64,000 nucleotides of DNA from Staphylococcus sp. Marseille-Q5304 (GTDB lineage: Bacteria; Bacillota; Bacilli; Staphylococcales; Staphylococcaceae): contig NZ_CALSFP010000001.1 in the NCBI RefSeq assembly GCF_943737015.1, positions 1,364,001-1,428,000 on the forward strand, given 5' to 3'. The stretch's first letter is position 1. Each line of letters starts with the position of its first letter. The notes beneath the pieces were generated by a model. That model ran no database searches. It had not been told where the DNA came from and worked only from the letters and a program-made list of their open reading frames with translations. Positions 49,632-62,658 of this stretch are shown here, one piece after another. A program made the translations under genes and the position numbers.

Positions 49632-51044
49632 GTGATAATCGCAAAAAATTTACGACTTAAATATCCAAGTGTCGATCATAAAACATTTGATAATTTAAAT
49701 TTAGAAATACCTGATAAACAAAAGGTATTACTTGTTGGTCCATCTGGCTCTGGCAAAAGCACTTTATTGAATGTTTTAAGTGGAATTGTGCCAGAATTAA
49801 TCGATTTACCAATGAAATACGATAAACTCCAAATTGATAAACATTGTGGCATGATATTCCAAGATCCCGATGCACAATTTTGTATGCCTAAAGTATACGA
49901 AGAACTTGCATTTGTGTTAGAAAACCGTCAAGTGCCCAGAGATGAAATGGACAGACACATTGAAGAAGCCTTATCAGCTGTAGGACTAGATGTCGATAAA
50001 GAACAATACATTAACCATTTAAGTGGCGGTATGAAACAGAAGCTTGCAATAGCTGAAACATTATTGCAACAAGCCGACACACTGTTTTTAGATGAACCAA
50101 CCGCGATGTTGGATATCGAATCTACCGCTGATTTGTGGAACAAAATTAAGGACTTATGGTCAAATCAAACTGTCATTATTGTCGAACATAAAGTTGAACA
50201 CATTTGGCAACATGTGGACCGCGTTATTTTAATTAACTATGATGGTGCGATTGTTGCAGATGATACACCGATAAATATTTTAAACAATTATGAACATCTG
50301 TTATCTGAATATGGTGTTTGGCATCCGAAAGCATGGAACGCAGCACCACAACCTATTAAATACCAACCGCAAATAACAGATGATGATAAATTTGAATTTA
50401 AAGATACTCATATAAAACGGAGTAAACATGAACTCATCCACATCCCCTATCGAGAAATCGACTCAGGTGAATGGATTACGATTACTGGACGTAACGGCTC
50501 GGGTAAAACAACTTTACTTGAATCAATGATGCAGTTAATTAAATACGATGGGAAAATGTATTTTAATCAGAAAAAATTGTCTAAAATTAAAGAAGCAGCT
50601 CAACATATGTATCTCGTATATCAGAACCCAGAATTACAATTTATGACGAATTCTGTATATGAAGAAATCAATATTCAGTTTAAAAATCATAAAACAGATG
50701 AAAAGAAAGCGGACGCGTTAACACTATCAATGTTACAAACATTAGATTTAGAAAGAGTTAAATCTCAACACCCATTCGAGCTTTCAGTGGGTCAGAAACG
50801 ACGTTTAAGCGTTGCGATTGCTTTAAGTTCTAATTCAAAGTTTATTATATTAGATGAACCTACATTCGGATTGGATAGTCATAATACATTCAATTTAATC
50901 AATTTATTTAATGAACGTATTACGAAAGGTCAAACGATTATCATGGTAACACATGATCCTGAAATCATATCACGCTACCCTACACTTCGTTTACATGTAA
51001 ATCAACAACAATTGGTTGAAGTCGAGGAGGTAGCTCATGTTTGA
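49632..51044 (+). CDS. ykoD: ECF transporter double ATPase YkoD
   Basis: A 470-residue protein with two ABC ATPase domains fused, the energising part of the YkoEDC transporter. Domain 1: Walker A GPSGSGKST near residue 37, Q-loop IFQDPDAQF, signature LSGGMKQKLAIAE, Walker B TLFLDEPTAMLD. Domain 2: GRNGSGKTT, VYQNPELQF, signature LSVGQKRRLSVA (Val for the second Gly of LSGG), FIILDEPTFGLD. The start codon is GTG, 8 bases after AAGGGG. It overlaps ykoC by 8 bases. Confidence 0.95.
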   Translation: MIIAKNLRLKYPSVDHKTFDNLNLEIPDKQKVLLVGPSGSGKSTLLNVLSGIVPELIDLPMKYDKLQIDKHCGMIFQDPDAQFCMPKVYEELAFVLENRQVPRDEMDRHIEEALSAVGLDVDKEQYINHLSGGMKQKLAIAETLLQQADTLFLDEPTAMLDIESTADLWNKIKDLWSNQTVIIVEHKVEHIWQHVDRVILINYDGAIVADDTPINILNNYEHLLSEYGVWHPKAWNAAPQPIKYQPQITDDDKFEFKDTHIKRSKHELIHIPYREIDSGEWITITGRNGSGKTTLLESMMQLIKYDGKMYFNQKKLSKIKEAAQHMYLVYQNPELQFMTNSVYEEINIQFKNHKTDEKKADALTLSMLQTLDLERVKSQHPFELSVGQKRRLSVAIALSSNSKFIILDEPTFGLDSHNTFNLINLFNERITKGQTIIMVTHDPEIISRYPTLRLHVNQQQLVEVEEVAHV

Positions 51045-51843
51045 TATTTGGAAAAAACATTATACATTTGTTGATGACGTCAACATTATCACCAAACTTA
51101 CTTTAGGTATCTTATTGTTCTTTTATGTCATCTTTATACACCAGTTTGATTATATGTTATATCTAGGAATATTCATGTTGGTGTTCTTGTTATTATTTAG
51201 TGGTTTAAAGATGAAAGTGACACTATCATTTATCGTCGCCACGATATTTTTCTGTTTTTTATCTTGCCTCTTCATGATTTTTTATGGTGAAGGCACTCAT
51301 GTCATTTTCAAATTCGGATTTATAAAAATCAGTGTGGAAAGTTTATATCGAGGGTTGCACTTAGCTTTACGTTCATTTACTGTCGCAACTTATGGTATGG
51401 TGCTTGCCTTCACATCTGAAATAGTTATGATTTTTTATAGTCTTATGCAACACTTAAAGGTAAAACCTAAGTTTGCATACGCCTTTATGGCAGCTATCCG
51501 TATGGTTCCACTTATGATAACTTCACTCATTCAATTAAGGCGCTCTTTAAAAATGCGTTATCAAATGATAGATGCCAAAAATTATAGAGGTTTTAAGAGA
51601 CTCAAACATTTACTTATTCCTTTATTAAGTCAAAACATCCGCAAGGCTCATCAATTATCCGTTGCGATGGAGAAAAAAGGATTCCAAGATGGCAAGCGAA
51701 CATATTATTACTATGCAGGTTTCTCTTACAAAGATTTAATCTTTATTATAGTAGTGCTATGTATTGTGCTTGTAGCAGGTATATGTGCACATATGCTTCC
51801 AATATCAGGCATCCATGATGTGCGTGTTTCAAATATGTATTAA
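51037..51843 (+). CDS. ykoC: ECF transporter transmembrane (T) subunit YkoC
   Basis: A 268-residue membrane coupling protein (EcfT family). Several helices are followed by the cytosolic coupling-helix signatures IQLRRSLKMRYQMIDAKNYRG and LSVAMEKKGFQDGKRTYY (an A-x-[RK]-x-G-like motif). It links YkoE to the YkoD ATPase. It is last in the riboswitch-controlled operon and ends at a hairpin shared with purD. Confidence 0.95.
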   Translation: MFDIWKKHYTFVDDVNIITKLTLGILLFFYVIFIHQFDYMLYLGIFMLVFLLLFSGLKMKVTLSFIVATIFFCFLSCLFMIFYGEGTHVIFKFGFIKISVESLYRGLHLALRSFTVATYGMVLAFTSEIVMIFYSLMQHLKVKPKFAYAFMAAIRMVPLMITSLIQLRRSLKMRYQMIDAKNYRGFKRLKHLLIPLLSQNIRKAHQLSVAMEKKGFQDGKRTYYYYAGFSYKDLIFIIVVLCIVLVAGICAHMLPISGIHDVRVSNMY

Positions 51844-51851
51844 TTTAAATT

Positions 51852-51899
51852 AAAAAATCGACGACATCAAAACGCTTTATATGATGTCGACGATTTTTA
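51852..51899. terminator. Bidirectional terminator between ykoC and purD
   Basis: AAAAAATCGACGACATC and GATGTCGACGATTTTT pair with one mismatch and have A and T ends. Confidence 0.9.
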
Positions 51900-51900
51900 T

Positions 51901-53142
51901 TTATTTTTTTATTGCTTTATCACTAATATCTGAACGATAGAAGAGTGCATCACTTTCTATTTTATCAACCGCTTCATAGGCTTGTACTTTCGCTTTTGCG
52001 ATATCATCACCTTCACCTATCGCTAAAATAACACGTCCACCAGAAGTTACATATTTGTCTTGCTCTTTCTTTAATCCACTTACAAAATACTTACCATCTA
52101 AAGTGAAACCTGATACTTGTTTACCCTTTTCATAACTACCAGGATAGCCTTTTGATGCTAACATTACACCAACAACTGATTGTGATTTCCATTTAAATGT
52201 AATGGGTTGTTTTTGCTCTAAATCAATGATGTGTTGCATTAAGTCGCTTTCCATACGCGTTAATAATACTTGTGCTTCAGGGTCTCCAAAACGTGCATTA
52301 AATTCAATTACTTTTGGACCTTCTGACGTTAAAATCGCACCAATATATAACAGACCAAAGAACGGTGTACCTTCCTCAACCATCGCTTTTGCAATAGGTT
52401 GCGCAATCTTGTCGTTTGTTTGTTGTAACACATCTTCACCGATATGTGGCACTGGACAATAAGCACCCATACCACCTGTGTTTGGACCTTCATCATGATC
52501 GAAGGCACGTTTATGATCTTGAGCAATACAATCGAATGGAACTGCATATGTTCCATTAACAAATGTCATTAATGAGAACTCTTCACCCTCTAAAAATTGC
52601 TCAAAAACAACGATACCGTCTTCTTCAGGATAAAGTTTCTCAACAGCTTCATTTGCTTCTTCTAAATTATTAGCAATGATAACGCCCTTACCTGCAGCTA
52701 ACCCGTCTTTTTTCAATACAATTGGGTATTCACAACGTTGGATATAATTTTGAGCCTCGGTTTTTGTTTTGACTTCTTTGTATTCTGCAGTAGGTATGTC
52801 ATATTTTTGCATGAGTTGTTTGGCAAATAGCTTTGAACCTTCGATTTGGGCTGCTGCTTTTTTAGGACCAAATACTTTTATGTCATTTGCTTCAAGTTTA
52901 TCTGCTAAACCTTCAGTTAAAGGTTGTTCAGGCCCAATAACTGTCCAATCGATATCATGTTCTTGTGCAAATGACACGATTGTATCATGGTCTGTTTCAG
53001 CTATATCACTTTGCACTTGTGCAATTTCTGACATTGCATCATTTCCTGGTATGGCAAATAATTCATTGACGAGTGGAGATTGATGTAATTTATGCGCTAG
53101 TACATGCTCTCTACCACCTGCACCTATGACTAAAATTTTCAT
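51901..53142 (-). CDS. purD: Phosphoribosylamine-glycine ligase
   Basis: GAR synthetase, second step of purine synthesis, joining phosphoribosylamine and glycine with ATP. It has 413 aa, an ATP-grasp enzyme. Signatures are [63 protein letters not shown] (the GARS signature) and [15 protein letters not shown]. It is the last gene of the pur operon, 21 bases after purH. Confidence 0.98.
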   Translation of the reverse strand: MKILVIGAGGREHVLAHKLHQSPLVNELFAIPGNDAMSEIAQVQSDIAETDHDTIVSFAQEHDIDWTVIGPEQPLTEGLADKLEANDIKVFGPKKAAAQIEGSKLFAKQLMQKYDIPTAEYKEVKTKTEAQNYIQRCEYPIVLKKDGLAAGKGVIIANNLEEANEAVEKLYPEEDGIVVFEQFLEGEEFSLMTFVNGTYAVPFDCIAQDHKRAFDHDEGPNTGGMGAYCPVPHIGEDVLQQTNDKIAQPIAKAMVEEGTPFFGLLYIGAILTSEGPKVIEFNARFGDPEAQVLLTRMESDLMQHIIDLEQKQPITFKWKSQSVVGVMLASKGYPGSYEKGKQVSGFTLDGKYFVSGLKKEQDKYVTSGGRVILAIGEGDDIAKAKVQAYEAVDKIESDALFYRSDISDKAIKK

Positions 53143-53163
53143 ACTTGATTTACCTCCATAATA

Positions 53164-54642
53164 TTAGTGTTTAAAATGACGTACGCCAGTTGTTACCATT
53201 GCAATTCCGTGTTTGTTTGCCATCTCAATAGAGTCTTTATCTTTAATAGAGCCACCAGGTTGAATAATCGCTTTGATGCCTGATTGTGCCGCAAGCTCTA
53301 CTGTGTCATCCATAGGGAAGAAACCATCTGAAACCATAACGACTTCATCATTAATTTCGATTGCTCTTTCGATGGCAATTTTTGCTGAACCAACACGATT
53401 CATTTGACCAGCACCAATACCAACAGTTTGTTTAGGGTTCGTTAAAATAACTGCATTACTTTTAACTGATGCAACGACTTTCCAACCTAATAACATTGCA
53501 TCCCATTGAGCTTCCGTAGGTTCTGCTTCGGTAACGACTTCCATCTCTTCACGATTTGTAACGACGTTATCTTTATCTTGAACGAGATATCCTCCTGAAA
53601 CAGATACAACCTCTTTTTCACTATTATCAATCGTCATATCAATTTCTAACAATCTAATATTTTTCTTCTGACTTAATACATCGAACGCTTCTCGCGTAAA
53701 TTTAGGTGCGATGACTACTTCTAAAAAGATTTCATGAAAAGACTGTGCTAATTCAGTATCTACTGTTCTATTGAATGCTACAATACCACCAAAGATTGAT
53801 TGACTATCCGCTTCGTATGCATATTTGTAAGCTTGTTCAATTGTATCTGCTACCCCTACACCACATGGATTCATATGTTTAACTGCAACAGCTGCTGGTT
53901 TATCAAATTGTTTTACTAATGAAAGTGTAGCGTCTGCATCTTTAATATTATTGAAACTTAACTGTTTACCATGTAATTGTTTTGCACCAGCTAATGTATG
54001 CAATGCGTCTGAAGTACGTACGAAATGCGCAGATTGTTGTGGGTTTTCACCGTAGCGTAATTGTTCTTTATTATCTTTGAAGAACTCAACAATTGCAGCA
54101 TCATATTGATTTGTGTGATCAAATACTTTAATCATCAATGATTTTCTGAAATCTTCATCTAAATTATCGTTTTCTAATCTTTCGATTACGTCATTATAAT
54201 CAGATGGGTGTACAACAGTTGTGACATGTTTAAAGTTTTTAGCTGCTGCACGTAACATTGTCGGTCCACCGATATCAATGTTTTCAATTGCATCCATTTC
54301 AGTAACATCAGGATTAGCTACTGTTTCTTGGAACGGATATAAATTCACAACTACCATATCGATTAAATCAATATGTTGTTCTTTTAACTGTTCAAGATGT
54401 TCAGGTTTATCACGATCTGCTAAAATGCCACCGTGTACTGATGGATGCAATGTTTTCACACGTCCATCCATAATTTCTTCAAATTGCGTTAAATCTGAAA
54501 TTGATTTAACAGGGACATCAGCATCGACTAAAGTACGCATTGTGCCTCCTGTTGAATACAACTCATATCCTAATTTGTTTAAAGATTGAGCAAACGCAAC
54601 AATGCCACTTTTATTTGATACACTTAAAATTGCTTTTTTCAT
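53164..54642 (-). CDS. purH: AICAR transformylase/IMP cyclohydrolase
   Basis: A bifunctional enzyme for the last two steps to IMP, 492 aa. The N-terminal IMP cyclohydrolase domain (1 to about 200) starts [19 protein letters not shown] and contains [18 protein letters not shown] and NLYPF. The C-terminal transformylase domain includes [27 protein letters not shown] and the KSNAVIL and [18 protein letters not shown] motifs. I start at ATG 54642 rather than the in-frame GTG four codons earlier, because AGAGGTG is correctly spaced for the ATG. Confidence 0.98.
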   Translation of the reverse strand: MKKAILSVSNKSGIVAFAQSLNKLGYELYSTGGTMRTLVDADVPVKSISDLTQFEEIMDGRVKTLHPSVHGGILADRDKPEHLEQLKEQHIDLIDMVVVNLYPFQETVANPDVTEMDAIENIDIGGPTMLRAAAKNFKHVTTVVHPSDYNDVIERLENDNLDEDFRKSLMIKVFDHTNQYDAAIVEFFKDNKEQLRYGENPQQSAHFVRTSDALHTLAGAKQLHGKQLSFNNIKDADATLSLVKQFDKPAAVAVKHMNPCGVGVADTIEQAYKYAYEADSQSIFGGIVAFNRTVDTELAQSFHEIFLEVVIAPKFTREAFDVLSQKKNIRLLEIDMTIDNSEKEVVSVSGGYLVQDKDNVVTNREEMEVVTEAEPTEAQWDAMLLGWKVVASVKSNAVILTNPKQTVGIGAGQMNRVGSAKIAIERAIEINDEVVMVSDGFFPMDDTVELAAQSGIKAIIQPGGSIKDKDSIEMANKHGIAMVTTGVRHFKH

Positions 54643-54657
54643 GTTACTTAGCACCTC

Positions 54658-55224
54658 TTATTGAATGATTTTTGATATAACTTCTGGATATAATTGATGT
54701 TCGATTGCTTTGATACGCTCTTCCAATTGTGCTTTCGTATCTTCTTTATAAATTGGACAAGTTCCTTGTTCGATAATTTCTCCTGTGTCCATCCCACTGT
54801 CTACATAATGTACGGTTGAACCTGTCACCGTATCTCCACTTTCAAATGCTTGTCCAACTGCATCTTTCCCTTTGTATTTAGGTAAAAGGGACGGATGTAT
54901 ATTTAGAATCCGTCTATCATATGCATTGAGTATATGCTCACCGATAAGCTTCATATAACCAGCTAAGATAATCCACTCTACTTTCTCGGCAGTTAACCAT
55001 TCTATAATCTTTCGTTCGTAATCTGCTTTAGAATCAAAGTTCTTCAACTCATTAATATGCACATCGAGGTTGAATTTTCTAGCGCGTTCGATACAATAAG
55101 CATTAGCTTTATCAGTATATAAAGCTGTTACTTCAATATTTTGTAACTTTCCTTCTTCGATAGCATTCATGATGCTTTCAAAGTTACTGCCTGAACCGGA
55201 CGCAAAAATAGCTATTTTGGTCAA
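54658..55224 (-). CDS. purN: Phosphoribosylglycinamide formyltransferase
   Basis: Transfers a formyl group from 10-formyl-tetrahydrofolate to GAR, 188 aa. Signatures are [22 protein letters not shown] (phosphate loop), [32 protein letters not shown] (catalytic Asn-His) and [19 protein letters not shown] with the catalytic Asp. It overlaps purM by 4 bases. The folate donor links it to the neighbouring divergent gene folD. Confidence 0.98.
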   Translation of the reverse strand: MTKIAIFASGSGSNFESIMNAIEEGKLQNIEVTALYTDKANAYCIERARKFNLDVHINELKNFDSKADYERKIIEWLTAEKVEWIILAGYMKLIGEHILNAYDRRILNIHPSLLPKYKGKDAVGQAFESGDTVTGSTVHYVDSGMDTGEIIEQGTCPIYKEDTKAQLEERIKAIEHQLYPEVISKIIQ

Positions 55225-56255
55225 TTTTCTACCCCCGTTAACTCTATTGACTTCTCGCCTTCTACAATTTCACCAATTTGATATGCATTTACTTGATGCT
55301 TATTTAAGATTTCTAAAGTTTCTGTAGCTTTATCTTCATCAACAATGAGTGTAAAACCAATTCCCATATTAAATACGTTGTACATCTCATCAGTTGAAAT
55401 TTCGCCTTCTGATTGAATCCAATTAAAAATTTCTGGTGTTGGGAATTGAGTTACATCTACTTTCGCTGTTACACCTTCTGGTAATGCTCTAGGAATATTC
55501 TCATAAAATCCACCGCCAGTAATATGTGTCATTGCATGGATTTTAATTTGCTCTTTTACTGCTAATACAGGTTTTACATATAATCGTGTAGGCTCTAAAA
55601 ATGCTTCTAAATAACTTCGGTTGTCATCAAATTGATCGTCTAAATTAATATTTGATTGTTTAATTAATCTTCTAACTAAACTATAACCATTTGAATGAAC
55701 GCCACTTGATTCAAGACCAATGATTACTTGACCTGGCTTGACTGAAGAACCATCGATATAGTCATCTTTTTCAACTGCGCCTACTGCAAAACCAGCTAAA
55801 TCATATTCACCTTCATGGTACATTTCGCCCATCTCAGCTGTTTCTCCACCGATTAAAGCAGTGTTTGTTTCCTCGCATCCATCACTAACACCTTTAACAA
55901 TCTGTTCAATTACCTCAGGAACCACTTTGTTTGTCGCAATATAATCTAAGAAGTATAAAGGTTCTGCACCTGTCGTTAAAATGTCGTTAACACACATTGC
56001 AACAGCATCGATACCAATTGTGTCATGCTTATTATGATCGATAGCAAGCTTTAATTTCGTACCTACACCATCAGTTCCAGATACAAGTAAAGGTGCTTTC
56101 ATCTCTAGCTGTGATAAATCAAATGTTGCTCCGAAACCACCCAGTCCACCTAGTACTTCTTTACGCATCGTGCGTTCCACATGGCTCGACATACGTTCAA
56201 CCGCTTCATAACCTGCGTTAATATCTACACCTGCTTTTTGATATGCTTTAGACAT
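55221..56255 (-). CDS. purM: Phosphoribosylformylglycinamidine cyclo-ligase
   Basis: AIR synthetase, 344 aa, ATP-dependent ring closure of FGAM. The N-terminus [64 protein letters not shown] and [24 protein letters not shown] are family motifs; [18 protein letters not shown] lies in the C-terminal half. It belongs to the PurM/PurL fold. It overlaps purF by 8 bases and purN by 4. Confidence 0.98.
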   Translation of the reverse strand: MSKAYQKAGVDINAGYEAVERMSSHVERTMRKEVLGGLGGFGATFDLSQLEMKAPLLVSGTDGVGTKLKLAIDHNKHDTIGIDAVAMCVNDILTTGAEPLYFLDYIATNKVVPEVIEQIVKGVSDGCEETNTALIGGETAEMGEMYHEGEYDLAGFAVGAVEKDDYIDGSSVKPGQVIIGLESSGVHSNGYSLVRRLIKQSNINLDDQFDDNRSYLEAFLEPTRLYVKPVLAVKEQIKIHAMTHITGGGFYENIPRALPEGVTAKVDVTQFPTPEIFNWIQSEGEISTDEMYNVFNMGIGFTLIVDEDKATETLEILNKHQVNAYQIGEIVEGEKSIELTGVEN

Positions 56256-57735
56256 TCAAATTACCCTCTTTATCAAAGTATTGTTTGTGATTTGCTAAAT
56301 ATTCTTTTTGTCTTTCGCTCAATTGATCTATGAAATTCGGTTCATAATCGTATAATCCGGCTGGATAATCACCTGTAAAACTTTCTACACATAATCCACT
56401 GTATGGGACATCTTCATCTAAACCAATAGAGTCAATTAATCCATCTACTGAAAGGTAAGCAACAGAATCAGCACCGATATGTTCGCTTATTTCTTCTGGT
56501 GATTTATTTGCTGAAATTAATTCTGACGTAGTAGAAACATCAATGCCGTAAAAGCTTGGGAACATAAATTCAGGTGATGCAATACGTACATGTATTGATT
56601 TCGCACCTGCATCTTTAAGCATGCGCACAATTCTACGGCTTGTCGTACCTCTTACAATTGAGTCATCAACTAGGACGATATTTTTATCTTGTACAATATC
56701 TTTCACAGCTGATAATTTTACGCGTACACCTTGTTCACGGAGTTCTTGTGTCGGTTGAATAAAAGTTCTTGCAACATATTGGTTTTTTACGAGTCCCATT
56801 TCATAAGGTAAACCACTTTCTTCGGCGTACCCAGATGCAGCAGAAAGTGATGAATTCGGTACACCAATCACCATGTCGGCATCTTGCGCAGGACTTTCAA
56901 TCGCTAATTGTTTACCAGATTGTTTACGTACGGCGTGTACGTTTTTACCTGCAATTGTAGAATCTGGTCTTGCAAAATAAATATATTCCATAGCTGAAAT
57001 CGCTGTCGTAGTATGATGTGTATATGATTCCACTCGAATACCGTCATCATTTATTACAACATATTCACCTGCATGGATATCACGAACGAATTCGCCACCT
57101 AGTACATCTATTGCACAAGTTTCACTTGCTAATATATACGCACCGTTTTTCATTTTACCGACAACTAACGGTCGGATTGCATTAGGATCGACTGCCCCGT
57201 ATAGTGCATCTTTTGTTAATAATGCAAACGTGAAACCACCTTTAATCTTTCTTAAGCTTTCTTTTAATGCTTCTTCAAATGAAGGTGCTTTACTTCTACG
57301 AATTAAGTGCATAATTACTTCAGTATCTGATGAAGAATGGAATATAGATCCTTGATGTTCTAATGCTTTTCTTAAACTTTGCGCATTGATTAAATTACCA
57401 TTGTGACAAACTGCTACACTCATATCATAGAAATGATATACGAACGGTTGAATGTTTTCGATGCCTTTATTTCCAGATGTTGCGTATCTCACATGGCCGA
57501 TTGCATGTTGGTGCGATTTTAATGATTCTAATTTAATGTCTGATATAGCTTCAGTTAATAAACCTAAACCGCGCTCACCTTTAAGTGTTTCTCCATTTGA
57601 AACTGCAATACCGGCACCTTCTTGACCACGATGCTGTAAACTATGCAGTCCCATATAAGTTAATTGTGCTGCCTCGTTATGATTCCAAATACCAAATACG
57701 CCACATTCTTCATTTAATCCACTGATGTCATACAT
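56248..57735 (-). CDS. purF: Amidophosphoribosyltransferase
   Basis: The committed step: PRPP plus glutamine to phosphoribosylamine, 495 aa. It is made with a ten-residue propeptide [10 protein letters not shown], removed to expose Cys11 as the N-terminal nucleophile ([13 protein letters not shown]). The glutaminase domain has [10 protein letters not shown] and CHNGNLIN; the PRPP-binding loop is [17 protein letters not shown]. It is the kind of enzyme that carries an iron-sulfur cluster in B. subtilis. I start at ATG 57735, 10 bases after GGAAGGAG, rather than the longer frame. It overlaps the end of purL by 22 bases. Confidence 0.97.
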   Translation of the reverse strand: MYDISGLNEECGVFGIWNHNEAAQLTYMGLHSLQHRGQEGAGIAVSNGETLKGERGLGLLTEAISDIKLESLKSHQHAIGHVRYATSGNKGIENIQPFVYHFYDMSVAVCHNGNLINAQSLRKALEHQGSIFHSSSDTEVIMHLIRRSKAPSFEEALKESLRKIKGGFTFALLTKDALYGAVDPNAIRPLVVGKMKNGAYILASETCAIDVLGGEFVRDIHAGEYVVINDDGIRVESYTHHTTTAISAMEYIYFARPDSTIAGKNVHAVRKQSGKQLAIESPAQDADMVIGVPNSSLSAASGYAEESGLPYEMGLVKNQYVARTFIQPTQELREQGVRVKLSAVKDIVQDKNIVLVDDSIVRGTTSRRIVRMLKDAGAKSIHVRIASPEFMFPSFYGIDVSTTSELISANKSPEEISEHIGADSVAYLSVDGLIDSIGLDEDVPYSGLCVESFTGDYPAGLYDYEPNFIDQLSERQKEYLANHKQYFDKEGNLNV

Positions 57736-59903
57736 TGAGGAATTGCTCCTTCCCATATTTCATTCAGATTTGAAACTTCGCGTTCCACATTCGTTTGTTT
57801 ATTTGTAACTTTGAAACTGTTATCTGATGTTAATGTTCCAATTTCAACTGCATTATCTATGTCTAATGACTGACCTTCTTTAACTGTTACGATATAGCGT
57901 CCTTGTGTTTCACTAAATAATTGTTCATTCGTAACATCTAATTCAACATCCATACCCAATTGGTAATGTGCACTTAATTTAGCTAGTGTAATTAATAAAC
58001 CACCTTTACCAACTGTTTGTACATGTGATGCTACGCCATTTCTAATTGCAGATTTGATCGCTTCACCTTTTTGAATTTCATCTGACAAATCAATGCTTTC
58101 AAATTCGTGATTGACTTTATCAAATAATAATTTCTCAATTTGACTTCCACCAAAGTCATTATTTGTTTCGCCTACCACATATACTTTTTCATTCGCTTGA
58201 GGTTTAAAGTCATTTAAATAATTGATATCTTCAATTAAACCGACCATACCAACTATTGGAGTTGGGAATATAGAAGTCTCACGTGTTTCGTTATATAATG
58301 AAACATTTCCTGAAACGACTGGCGTTTCTAACGATCTACAAGCTTCCGCCATGCCTTTTGTAGAATCATTTAATTGTTGATAAATTTCTTTTTTCTCTGG
58401 TGAACCGTAGTTAAGACAATCCGTCATAGCTAATGGTGTGGCACCTACTGCGATTAGATTACGATAGGCCTCTGCTACAACCATCTTTCCACCTTCATAA
58501 GGATTATTAAATACATAACGTGCTTCACCATCAATTGTTGAAGCTATAGCTTTATTTGTGTCTTCCACTCGTACTACAGATGATTGAAGTCCTGGTTTGA
58601 TAATTGTATTCGCACCAACTTGTTGATCGTATTGTTCGTATAAATAACGTTTAGATGCTATCGTTGGATGTTGTAACAATTGATCAAAGACATTGTTAAC
58701 GTCGATATCGCTGTAATCATTTTTACTTTGGTTATACTCAGGTGCTTCACCTTCTAAGACATAAACAGGAGCTTCACCAGATAATGGTTGAACAGGAATA
58801 TCTGCATAAACTTCATCTTCATAAGTTAATACGAATTGATCTGTATCTGTAACTTCACCAATAACTGCACTATCTAATTCATGTTTTTCAAATAAATCTA
58901 AGAACTTATCCTCAGTGCCTTTTTCAACTACGAGTAACATACGTTCTTGCGTTTCTGATAACATCATTTCGTACGGTGAGATGCCTTCTTCTCGTGTTGG
59001 AACCTTTTCTAATTGTAAGTGTAGGCCACTTCCACCTTTAGCTGCCATTTCTGAAGAAGATGATGTTAAACCAGCAGCACCCATATCTTGGATACCTATA
59101 AGTTCATCGTACGTAATCGCTTCTAAAGTAGCTTCCATCAATTTCTTACCTACGAATGGGTCCCCGATTTGAACAGAAGGTCGTTTACTTTCGCTATCTT
59201 CACTCAATTCTTCAGATGCAAATGTAGCGCCGTGAATGCCATCACGCCCTGTTTTAAGACCGACATAAATTACAGAGTTTCCTACACCTTTAGCTGTACC
59301 TTTTTGTACCATGTCGTGGTCGATAATACCTACACACATTGCATTTACTAAAGGATTGCCATCATAGCGATCGTCAAATTCAATTTCACCAGCTGTAGTT
59401 GGAATTCCGATACAGTTACCATAACCACCGATACCTGCAACTACACCATTTAATAAGCGACGATTTTGTTTTTCTGTTAATTCACCAAAACGTAAACTAT
59501 TTAATAGATTAATAGGTCTTGCACCTATTGAAACGATATCTCTAATAATACCTCCGACACCAGTTGCTGCACCTTGATATGGTTCAACGGCTGAAGGGTG
59601 GTTATGTGATTCAACCTTAAATACTACTGCTTGATTGTCGCCGATGTCTACAACACCTGCACCTTCACCAGGACCCATTAATACATGTTCACCTGATGTT
59701 GGGAATTGTGTTAAAAACGGTTTTGAATGTTTATAAGAGCAATGTTCACTCCACATAACTGAGAAGATACCAATTTCAGTAAAATTTGGTTCTCTTTCTA
59801 ATATTTCACAAACTTTATCGTATTCAGCATCACTTAAACCCATGTCTTTATACAAACGTTCTAATTTAATTTCTTCCGCACTAGGTTCAATAAATTTAGA
59901 CAT
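57714..59903 (-). CDS. purL: Phosphoribosylformylglycinamidine synthase subunit PurL
   Basis: The catalytic subunit of the three-part Gram-positive FGAM synthase, 729 aa. Motifs are [15 protein letters not shown] near the N-terminus, [41 protein letters not shown], the second-repeat LNYGSPEK and [10 protein letters not shown]. It uses ammonia supplied by PurQ, with PurS as structural bridge, and all three are adjacent. It overlaps purQ by 8 bases. Confidence 0.98.
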   Translation of the reverse strand: MSKFIEPSAEEIKLERLYKDMGLSDAEYDKVCEILEREPNFTEIGIFSVMWSEHCSYKHSKPFLTQFPTSGEHVLMGPGEGAGVVDIGDNQAVVFKVESHNHPSAVEPYQGAATGVGGIIRDIVSIGARPINLLNSLRFGELTEKQNRRLLNGVVAGIGGYGNCIGIPTTAGEIEFDDRYDGNPLVNAMCVGIIDHDMVQKGTAKGVGNSVIYVGLKTGRDGIHGATFASEELSEDSESKRPSVQIGDPFVGKKLMEATLEAITYDELIGIQDMGAAGLTSSSSEMAAKGGSGLHLQLEKVPTREEGISPYEMMLSETQERMLLVVEKGTEDKFLDLFEKHELDSAVIGEVTDTDQFVLTYEDEVYADIPVQPLSGEAPVYVLEGEAPEYNQSKNDYSDIDVNNVFDQLLQHPTIASKRYLYEQYDQQVGANTIIKPGLQSSVVRVEDTNKAIASTIDGEARYVFNNPYEGGKMVVAEAYRNLIAVGATPLAMTDCLNYGSPEKKEIYQQLNDSTKGMAEACRSLETPVVSGNVSLYNETRETSIFPTPIVGMVGLIEDINYLNDFKPQANEKVYVVGETNNDFGGSQIEKLLFDKVNHEFESIDLSDEIQKGEAIKSAIRNGVASHVQTVGKGGLLITLAKLSAHYQLGMDVELDVTNEQLFSETQGRYIVTVKEGQSLDIDNAVEIGTLTSDNSFKVTNKQTNVEREVSNLNEIWEGAIPQCMTSVD

Positions 59904-60567
59904 TTTGTTCCCTCCAACTATTCACCATTGCTTCAAATAATTTTATACCACTATCTGTTCCTAAAATAGACTCTATTGCGCGTTCAGGATGTGGCATCAT
60001 TCCACAGACATTTCCTTCTTTATTTACGATACCAGCAATATCATTGTATGAACCGTTAGGATTGTCTTCGTATTTTAAAATAATTTGATTATTTTTTTCT
60101 AAATCTTCGTACATTTCTGACGTGCAATAATAATGTCCCTCACCATGTGCAACAGGATATACTACGACTTCATCTTTATCGTATAAATTTGTATACGGTG
60201 TTTCATTATTGATAACTTTTAGTGATTCATTACGACTAACAAATAGATGAGAATCATTGTGTAATAAAGCACCAGGTAATAAACCTATTTCAGTTAAAAT
60301 TTGGAAACCATTACACACACCTAATACAGGTTTACCTTCGTCCGCTAAACGTTTTACTTCCTTTATAATAGGTGCCACACTAGCCATTGCACCTGATCTT
60401 AAATAATCACCAAATGAAAATCCTCCAGGGATAAGCACCCCATCAAAGCCTTCTAAAGATGTATTACGATAATCAACGTAATCTGCATCTACGCCAGATT
60501 TTATGGCTGCATTGTACATATCACGGTCACAGTTTGACCCTGGAAATTTAAGCACTGCAAACTTCAT
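59896..60567 (-). CDS. purQ: FGAM synthase glutaminase subunit PurQ
   Basis: A class I glutamine amidotransferase, 223 aa. The oxyanion/nucleophile region is [24 protein letters not shown], and the catalytic His-Glu are in [10 protein letters not shown]. The N-terminus [18 protein letters not shown] and [17 protein letters not shown] are typical. It shares one base with purS (TAATG) and delivers ammonia to PurL. Confidence 0.98.
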   Translation of the reverse strand: MKFAVLKFPGSNCDRDMYNAAIKSGVDADYVDYRNTSLEGFDGVLIPGGFSFGDYLRSGAMASVAPIIKEVKRLADEGKPVLGVCNGFQILTEIGLLPGALLHNDSHLFVSRNESLKVINNETPYTNLYDKDEVVVYPVAHGEGHYYCTSEMYEDLEKNNQIILKYEDNPNGSYNDIAGIVNKEGNVCGMMPHPERAIESILGTDSGIKLFEAMVNSWREQNV

Positions 60568-60827
60568 TATGCTTTCTCTCCTTCTTCCACGACTTTGTAG
60601 CTATATTCTTCGATAACCGTATTTGCAAATAGTTTCTCACTTAATGTAGTTACGACATTATTTACCGCTTCATCTGTCGCTTCATCTACTGTCATGTATA
60701 AAACCTTACCAACGCGAATATCATTCACCTGCGTATAACCTAAATCATGTACCGCACGGTTTAACGCTTGTCCTTGAGTATCTAATACTTGTGGTTGTAA
60801 TGTGATATGCAATTCAATAGTTTTCAT
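60567..60827 (-). CDS. purS: FGAM synthase subunit PurS
   Basis: An 86-residue alpha-beta protein that bridges PurL and PurQ. It starts [20 protein letters not shown] and contains [21 protein letters not shown], the standard PurS signature. It lies 2 bases after purC. The free-standing PurS confirms the Gram-positive type of FGAM synthase. Confidence 0.97.
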   Translation of the reverse strand: MKTIELHITLQPQVLDTQGQALNRAVHDLGYTQVNDIRVGKVLYMTVDEATDEAVNNVVTTLSEKLFANTVIEEYSYKVVEEGEKA

Positions 60828-60829
60828 TT

Positions 60830-61531
60830 TTATAATGCCTCCAATTTATTTAAGAAAGTTTCATATGTGTCAATAATTGAACCTGTGTCTTCACGATAAA
60901 CGTCTTTATCTAAGTTTTTATCACTATGCTTTTCCCAAATACGACATGTATCAGGAGAAATTTCGTCTGCTAGTAATATTTTACCCTCTGGTGTACGGCC
61001 AAACTCGATTTTAAAATCTACTAATCTTAAATTCATTTCATCCATTAAGTTAACTAATGCTTGATTTACTTCAAGTGCAGCTTGTTTTAAATGACCTACT
61101 TCTGCTTCAGAAGCAAGGTGCAATAATTGGATATGGTCTTCGGTAATTAGTGGATCATTGAGGTCATCATTCTTATAGAAAAATTCGACTAACGGTGTGT
61201 CAAATTCGTGACCTTTTTCAAAACCAAGACGTTTTGTAATTGAGCCAGCTGCAATGTTTCGGACTACTACTTCTAATGGGATAATTTCTACTGATTTAAC
61301 AAGTTGTTCCGTTTCAGAGAGTTGCTTTACAAAATGACTATTTACGCCTTTAGATTGAATATATTCAAATATTTTTGAAGTAATCAGATTGTTTAAACGA
61401 CCTTTCCCTTCGATTGAATCTTTCTTAGCACCGTTTCCTGCTGTCACTTCGTCTTTATACTCAACGCGTAATACATCAGATTGCTCAGTTGAATAGATAC
61501 GTTTTGCTTTACCTTCATATAATAAAGACAT
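60830..61531 (-). CDS. purC: SAICAR synthase
   Basis: Joins CAIR and aspartate with ATP, 233 aa. It starts [13 protein letters not shown] (nucleotide loop), then [38 protein letters not shown] and [30 protein letters not shown], the two PROSITE-type signatures. It overlaps purK by one base (TAATG), indicating coupling. Confidence 0.98.
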   Translation of the reverse strand: MSLLYEGKAKRIYSTEQSDVLRVEYKDEVTAGNGAKKDSIEGKGRLNNLITSKIFEYIQSKGVNSHFVKQLSETEQLVKSVEIIPLEVVVRNIAAGSITKRLGFEKGHEFDTPLVEFFYKNDDLNDPLITEDHIQLLHLASEAEVGHLKQAALEVNQALVNLMDEMNLRLVDFKIEFGRTPEGKILLADEISPDTCRIWEKHSDKNLDKDVYREDTGSIIDTYETFLNKLEAL

Positions 61532-62658
61532 TAATTATATCTCCCTTCAAATTTCTCTAACATTTCACTCTCAGTTTGATTAACATCATCCGTTAAGATT
61601 GTAATGTGTCCCATTTTTCTATCAGGTTTACGCTCAGTCTTTCCATATACATGGACATGCCATTCAGGATGCGAACTAAATTGATCTTCAAGTAAATCTA
61701 AATCTCTGCCTAATAGGTTCATCATGACAGCTGGTTTAAGTAATTCAATATTCGCAGGTAATTGTTGACCAGTCACAGCTAAAATGTGTGTGTCAAATTG
61801 CGAATAATCACACGCCTCAATTGAATAATGTCCAGAATTGTGAGGTCTTGGTGCAATTTCATTAACGTATAAATTATCATTTACATCAATAAAGAACTCT
61901 ACTGTAAAAGTACCTACAAAGTGAATATGATTGATAATTTTTTCAACTTCTTCACGTGCTTCCTGCGTTTTATCTGATCGTGCAGGAACGATTGTTTTAA
62001 ATAATATTTGATTTTGATGTTCATTTTCCTGTAGTGGGAAATACGCAATTTGGTTATCGTTACCGATTGTCACGGTTAGAGATACTTCCTGTTGTAATGC
62101 TAAATATTGTTCAGCCACGCATTCTTGTTCTTTTACAAGTTCAGTAGCTTCATCTAATGCACTCTCATCTTCAACTAATATTTGACCTTTACCATCATAT
62201 CCACCGAATCTCGTTTTTAAGATAAAAGGATAACCGATTGTATCTATAGCCTCTTGTAAATCACTAGGCTCAGATATTTGTACGAAAGGAGCAATTTTCG
62301 TTTGAGCCGCTTGGAGTGATTCTTTTTCCGTCAATCTATCTTGTAGTAATTGAATAGCTTCGTATCCTTGAGGAATATTATATGTTGAGACTAATGTTTG
62401 TAACTGTGTTGCTGAAATATTTTCAAATTCATACGTAATTACATCTGACAGTTTACCTAATTTATTCAGTGCATCAATGTCGTCATAATTCGAATTGATA
62501 AAATCATTGGCAACATACTGACAAGGACATGCTTCGTCCGGATCCAATACGATGACCTTGTAACCCATCTTTTGTGCTGACTGGGCCATCATCTTACCAA
62601 GTTGTCCGCCGCCTATAATTCCAATTGTTGAACCAAAGTTCAATGTTTTAAAGTTCAC
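61531..62658 (-). CDS. purK: N5-carboxyaminoimidazole ribonucleotide synthase
   Basis: An ATP-grasp enzyme converting AIR, bicarbonate and ATP to N5-CAIR, 375 aa. Signatures are [60 protein letters not shown] and KMGHITIL. No ATG is usable. I choose GTG at 62658 (M-N-F-K), because S. aureus PurK begins MNFNKLKFG in register; another GTG at 62670 would add four residues. It overlaps purE by 11 bases. Confidence 0.95.
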   Translation of the reverse strand: MNFKTLNFGSTIGIIGGGQLGKMMAQSAQKMGYKVIVLDPDEACPCQYVANDFINSNYDDIDALNKLGKLSDVITYEFENISATQLQTLVSTYNIPQGYEAIQLLQDRLTEKESLQAAQTKIAPFVQISEPSDLQEAIDTIGYPFILKTRFGGYDGKGQILVEDESALDEATELVKEQECVAEQYLALQQEVSLTVTIGNDNQIAYFPLQENEHQNQILFKTIVPARSDKTQEAREEVEKIINHIHFVGTFTVEFFIDVNDNLYVNEIAPRPHNSGHYSIEACDYSQFDTHILAVTGQQLPANIELLKPAVMMNLLGRDLDLLEDQFSSHPEWHVHVYGKTERKPDRKMGHITILTDDVNQTESEMLEKFEGRYN